DNA of 64,000 bases from assembly GCA_035048485.1 (NCBI GenBank), contig CM068580.1:42335585-42399584 (forward strand), given 5' to 3'. Source of the DNA: Pteria penguin (Eukaryota; Mollusca; Bivalvia; Pterioida; Pteriidae). The position numbers and the translations under genes were made by a program. Positions 60,037 through 64,000 of this stretch are shown here, one piece after another (within the stretch, counting starts at the first letter, position 1; each line of letters starts with the position of its first letter). The notes below the pieces were generated by a model. It had not been told where the DNA came from. It ran no database searches and saw only the letters and a list, made by a program, of their open reading frames with translations.

Positions 60037-63000
60037 ATGAGTATCAAGTTTCTTACTCTTAATTGTAGAGGTCTTAATGGCATGGAAAAGAGGCGGGATG
60101 TTTTAAATTATTTAAAACAAAAGAAATGCTCTATATACTTTTTACAAGATACTCATTTTACCTCAGACGACCTTCACCTTGTTCGATCCTTATGGGGCTA
60201 TGAAGTTTACTTGAGTCCGGGAAAATCTGACTCAAGGGGTGTGGCCATACTGCTGAATAATAACTTTGAATTTAAAGTCTGTAATACAGACACTGACAAC
60301 AATGGAAATCTCATTTCCATAGAAATTTTCATAGAAAAAAAATATAACACCCTCCTTGTTAATGTTTACGGTCCAAATAAAGATTCTCCTGAATTTTATG
60401 ATAAGCTTTTCGACACCCTCAATAATTACAGTGGAGAATTTGTAATATTAGGTGGCGACTTTAATCTTGTACAAGACCCAAAGATTGATTACAGTAAATA
60501 CAAAAACACTAATAATCCAAAATCAAGACAAGCGTTGTTAAATATAAAAGAAAAATTAAAGTTACAAGATCCTTGGAGGGTGAATCACGAGAACACAAAA
60601 AGATATACGTGGTTCGGACCTGCAGACAAAAAAGCCAGGCTGGACTTTTTTCTTATTTCAAATGAACTTATGACTTTTGTAGATAACTCAGCTATTAACC
60701 CTGGCTATAGAACTGATCATTCTATTGTTGAATTTAGTGTTTTACTATCAGATTTTGAAAAAGCCAAAGGATTTTGGAAATTTAATAATTCTTTATTAAA
60801 AGACCAAGAATATATTGAAGGTGTAAAAAATATAATTCTGTTGTTAAAACAGCAGTATGCAGTCACACCCTATGTACGTAATAAAATAAATGAAATTGAT
60901 ACTACAGATCTTGTACTATGTATTGACAATCAATCATTCTTTGAGCAAATCCTTTTACAAATACGAGGATATACTATCGAATTTAGCTCAAGAAAGAAAA
61001 AAGAAAAACGTAACCGAGAAAAGTTATTAGAACAACAAATATCTGAACTCGAAAAATCAACATTAAATATCGATCAAGAACATCTTAAACGTCTAAAATT
61101 GGAACATGAGAATATTCGTAAAGAATATATCAACGGTTTATTTATAAGAACACATGCTAAATGGATCGAAGAAGGTGAAAAGCCAACTAAATATTTTCTC
61201 AGCTTAGAGAAAAGAAATTACATAAATAAAACTGTCAACAGACTCATAGATGACCAAGGTCATATCATCACTCGTCAAAAAGCTATTCTCTCTGAGATTG
61301 AACATTTTTATCAATCTCTATATTCTAATAAAGACTCTGATTTAGAAGATATTGATTTAAACACCATCATAGATGGGACGAATATTAACACTCTGAGTGA
61401 AGAAATGTCTTTATCTATAGAGGGTTATATTACTAATGAGGAGGCCAAGCTTGCTTTAAAAAATATGAAAAATGGAAAATCGCCTGGCCCTGATGGGTTT
61501 ACTACTGAATTTTTCAAGTTTTTTTGGTCCGATATTGGCAATTTTTGGTTACGATCTGTCAATACAAGTTTCCATAAAGGTGAATTAACTTTAACTCAAA
61601 AACAAGGTATAATAACAATACTTCCAAAGGGGGATAAACCAAGAGAATTTCTGAAGAACTGGAGGCCTATCTCATTACTGAATATATCTTATAAAATTTT
61701 ATCTACCTGTATTGCAAACAGATTAAAATCAGTTTTATCTTTTATCATACATGAAAACCAACGAGGTTTCATGAAGGGGAGATACATTGGTGAAAATACC
61801 CGTCTTATCTATGATGTCTTACAATATACTAAAACAGCAAATATACCTGGAATTTTGCTTCTTATCGATTTCGAAAAAGCTTTTGATTCTGTGTCCTGGT
61901 CATTTATGTATAAATCTCTACAATTTTTCAATTTTGGTTCAGATATTATTAAATGGATCAAGACCCTATATCATGATGCAAAATTATGCGTAATTCAAAA
62001 TGGATATTTCTCAAAATTTTTTAATATAGGACGTGGCTGTCGTCAGGGTGATCCCGTGTCATCACATATTTTTAATATCTGTGTAGAAATTATGAGTATA
62101 ATGATCCGCCAAAATATAAATATCAAAGGTATTCATATTGGTGAAGAAATATGCTTACTACAGTATGCAGATGATACTGTTTTATTTCTAGATGGAAGTG
62201 AAAAATGTTTAAAATCTGCGCTTGATTTATTATTTCAGTTTTCAAAATATTCTGGCTTAAAGCCAAATATTACAAAAACAAGAGCCATTTGGATTGGCTC
62301 AAAGGTACACTGTGAGGACATTCTGTGTAAAACACACAATTTAGAATGGTCTGATACGCCATTCAATATACTGGGAATAAATTTCACATCTGATTTAAAA
62401 AATATGGAAAAATTAAATTTTGATAAAAAACTAATCCAAATTGAAAAAAATATACATTCCTGGAATAAACGTAAATTATCTCCTCTTGGTAAAATAACTG
62501 TTATCAAGTCTTTACTTATCCCAAAATTAATACATTTATTCATAACACTTCCCAGTCCATCAGAAATTTGGATTAGTAATTTGGAAAAAATTCTATTCAA
62601 ATTCATTTGGCATGGCAAACCAGACAAAGTATCTAGAAAGTTACTACAACAAGACTTCCATCTGGGTGGGTGCCGTATGACTCACATCAATTCTTTTATA
62701 AAATCACTTAAGCTAACATGGTTTAGAAGACTTGCATCTGAAACAAGTGATACACTAAAATCAATATTTAATTTCATATGTAAAGGTAATTTCACATTTC
62801 TATGTCAGTTTGGATCAGATTATCCAAAATACTTATCTGAAAACATTGAAAATCAATTCTGGAAAGAATTTTTAATAGTCTTACATGAATTCATCTTTCT
62901 AAGCTCTATTAAATTAACTTTAAATGTATCACAAAATCCCCTTTGGTATAATCCTAGTATCCACATTGATGGTAAATCTGTTATGTTTAAACCATTACAG

Positions 63001-63840
63001 CAAAAGGGGTTCCATATTGTTTCAGATGTTCTTCAAGAAAATGGAAACTTCATACCATATGATGAGTTAAAACAAAAACATAATATTAATTTACCCTTTA
63101 CCTGTTATTTTGGACTAAAAAAATCTATACTAAAGGCATGGCCTCACCTAGATGGAAGTTTTGAACACACAGAATGTCCTCATAAACCAAGTTTCATATA
63201 CATTATTCTGAAAACAAAGAACGGGTCAAAACATATATATGACTTGTTTTTAGAAAATATTCAACATAAATCAAAGCATGAAAATAAATGGAAATCTGTA
63301 CTGGATCTAGACAATACATTTGATTTTAAAATATACTACAATCTTTTACACCATTGTACCAGAGATTCCAAATTAAAATGGTTTCAATATAGAATATTTT
63401 ACAGAATTCTTGGTACAAATAAGATCCTTAATGATTGTAAGATCAAATCAAATAGTACATGTAGTTTGTGTGGGTCCAATACAGAAACAATAGAACATTT
63501 GTTTTTTCATTGCTACTATACACAGCAACTTTGGATACAACTAAAACAGTGGCTTGAACCACAGTATACATGTAATATAAACTTGAATTTTACTATCAAT
63601 CATATTCTATTTGGAATTCCTGGTAAAAACAATAAAGCAATTAATACTGTTTTGTTATTAGTAAAATACTATATATTTACTAAATCTAGACAAAATGTTC
63701 ATCTCAGTTTTAATGAATTAAAACATAATATCTTAACATATTATAAAGCAGAAAAAATGTCATACGTTCTTAATATGAATCTGAAAGAATTCATCAATAA
63801 ATGGAATGCTATTGAAAACATTATAACTAACATAAATTAA
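60037..63840 (+). CDS. LINE ORF2: endonuclease-reverse transcriptase, L1/Tx1-type, intact
   Basis: 1267 codons without a stop. The N-terminal endonuclease/exonuclease/phosphatase fold nicks target DNA: LNCRGL near residue 8, QDTH at 37-40 (Asp where many relatives have Glu), VNVYGPN, GGDFN at 139-143, RLDFF, TDHS ending in the catalytic His 228. The reverse transcriptase copies the element RNA from the nick: KSPGPDG, NWRPISLLN, QRGFMKGRYIGEN, IDFEKAFDS (catalytic Asp 611), GCRQGDPVS, and YADDT with the catalytic pair 712-713. A C-terminal zinc knuckle has CSLC at 1142-1145 and HLFFHC at 1154-1159. Length and order fit L1-clade/Tx1-like ORF2. No ORF1 is visible upstream, so the copy is 5'-truncated or its ORF1 has decayed. 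Codon use is strongly AT-rich. Confidence 0.95.
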   Translation: MSIKFLTLNCRGLNGMEKRRDVLNYLKQKKCSIYFLQDTHFTSDDLHLVRSLWGYEVYLSPGKSDSRGVAILLNNNFEFKVCNTDTDNNGNLISIEIFIEKKYNTLLVNVYGPNKDSPEFYDKLFDTLNNYSGEFVILGGDFNLVQDPKIDYSKYKNTNNPKSRQALLNIKEKLKLQDPWRVNHENTKRYTWFGPADKKARLDFFLISNELMTFVDNSAINPGYRTDHSIVEFSVLLSDFEKAKGFWKFNNSLLKDQEYIEGVKNIILLLKQQYAVTPYVRNKINEIDTTDLVLCIDNQSFFEQILLQIRGYTIEFSSRKKKEKRNREKLLEQQISELEKSTLNIDQEHLKRLKLEHENIRKEYINGLFIRTHAKWIEEGEKPTKYFLSLEKRNYINKTVNRLIDDQGHIITRQKAILSEIEHFYQSLYSNKDSDLEDIDLNTIIDGTNINTLSEEMSLSIEGYITNEEAKLALKNMKNGKSPGPDGFTTEFFKFFWSDIGNFWLRSVNTSFHKGELTLTQKQGIITILPKGDKPREFLKNWRPISLLNISYKILSTCIANRLKSVLSFIIHENQRGFMKGRYIGENTRLIYDVLQYTKTANIPGILLLIDFEKAFDSVSWSFMYKSLQFFNFGSDIIKWIKTLYHDAKLCVIQNGYFSKFFNIGRGCRQGDPVSSHIFNICVEIMSIMIRQNINIKGIHIGEEICLLQYADDTVLFLDGSEKCLKSALDLLFQFSKYSGLKPNITKTRAIWIGSKVHCEDILCKTHNLEWSDTPFNILGINFTSDLKNMEKLNFDKKLIQIEKNIHSWNKRKLSPLGKITVIKSLLIPKLIHLFITLPSPSEIWISNLEKILFKFIWHGKPDKVSRKLLQQDFHLGGCRMTHINSFIKSLKLTWFRRLASETSDTLKSIFNFICKGNFTFLCQFGSDYPKYLSENIENQFWKEFLIVLHEFIFLSSIKLTLNVSQNPLWYNPSIHIDGKSVMFKPLQQKGFHIVSDVLQENGNFIPYDELKQKHNINLPFTCYFGLKKSILKAWPHLDGSFEHTECPHKPSFIYIILKTKNGSKHIYDLFLENIQHKSKHENKWKSVLDLDNTFDFKIYYNLLHHCTRDSKLKWFQYRIFYRILGTNKILNDCKIKSNSTCSLCGSNTETIEHLFFHCYYTQQLWIQLKQWLEPQYTCNINLNFTINHILFGIPGKNNKAINTVLLLVKYYIFTKSRQNVHLSFNELKHNILTYYKAEKMSYVLNMNLKEFINKWNAIENIITNIN

Positions 63841-64000
63841 ATTACATTATTATTATTGAAATCTTTATAACTTATATCATGTATCTCTACTACATTTCAC
63901 CATATTAGTATAGGTTTCATAGTGCGTTACAGGTATACGTATGTTTAAGCACCTATATGTATGTATATTTGTACATGTATGTATGTGTATGTATATATAT
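60037..64000 (+). mobile_element. non-LTR retrotransposon (L1/Tx1-like), 3' end beyond or at window edge
   Basis: The element contains the intact ORF2 and a short AT-rich 3' stretch passing into a TATG/TA-type simple repeat from about 63950 to the window end. A TA run also lies just upstream (about 59966-59984), so insertion into or next to a microsatellite is possible. The 5' boundary is not determined; 59430-60036 could be 5' UTR. Confidence 0.8.

Overview
The window is AT-rich animal nuclear DNA, most probably from a bivalve mollusc. The grounds are long introns with GT/AG borders, dense tRNA-derived SINEs, several multi-copy non-coding repeats of a kind I associate with bivalve genomes, and divergent but clear metazoan proteins. 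The species cannot be fixed from sequence alone. Nothing bacterial, viral or CRISPR-like was seen.

Layout. 1-8469: gene-free flank with a decayed CR1/Jockey-like reverse transcriptase relic (about 4620-5450, minus), an 86-bp perfect palindrome, a cluster of consecutive hairpins, small inverted-repeat elements and SINE fragments. 8470-46960 (+): one complete gene for a myosin phosphatase Rho-interacting protein (MPRIP / p116Rip / outspread family). I rebuilt it as 23 exons, all with GT/AG borders and matching phases, giving 2735 residues. It has two PH domains, a Ser-rich linker, a 4269-bp exon coding for about 1420 residues of coiled coil, and a conserved C-terminal coiled coil with a basic/serine tail. 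Its introns carry SINEs, a 385-bp MITE with 20-bp terminal repeats, a tandem duplication of a 3' splice site and a ~160-bp tandem array. 46961-54546: 3' UTR, a minisatellite field with a clean 79-bp repeat, SINEs with target-site duplications, and a 2.5-kb composite repeat. 54747-57849 (-): a complete three-exon tomm22 gene (mitochondrial import receptor TOM22, 136 residues) with a foldback element and a SINE in its first intron. 57850-60036: intergenic, with a long TA/GA microsatellite. 60037-63840 (+): an intact 1267-codon ORF2 of an L1/Tx1-type LINE (endonuclease, reverse transcriptase, C-terminal zinc knuckle), with its tail running to the window end.

The two host genes converge (MPRIP plus, tomm22 minus) and have no obvious functional link: one acts on actomyosin/Rho signalling, the other on mitochondrial protein import. 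No undescribed multi-gene system is apparent. The most interesting points are the frame-neutral giant exon of MPRIP, the duplicated acceptor before exon 3, a possible internal first exon, the tiny hairpin elements flanked by direct repeats, and the intact LINE.
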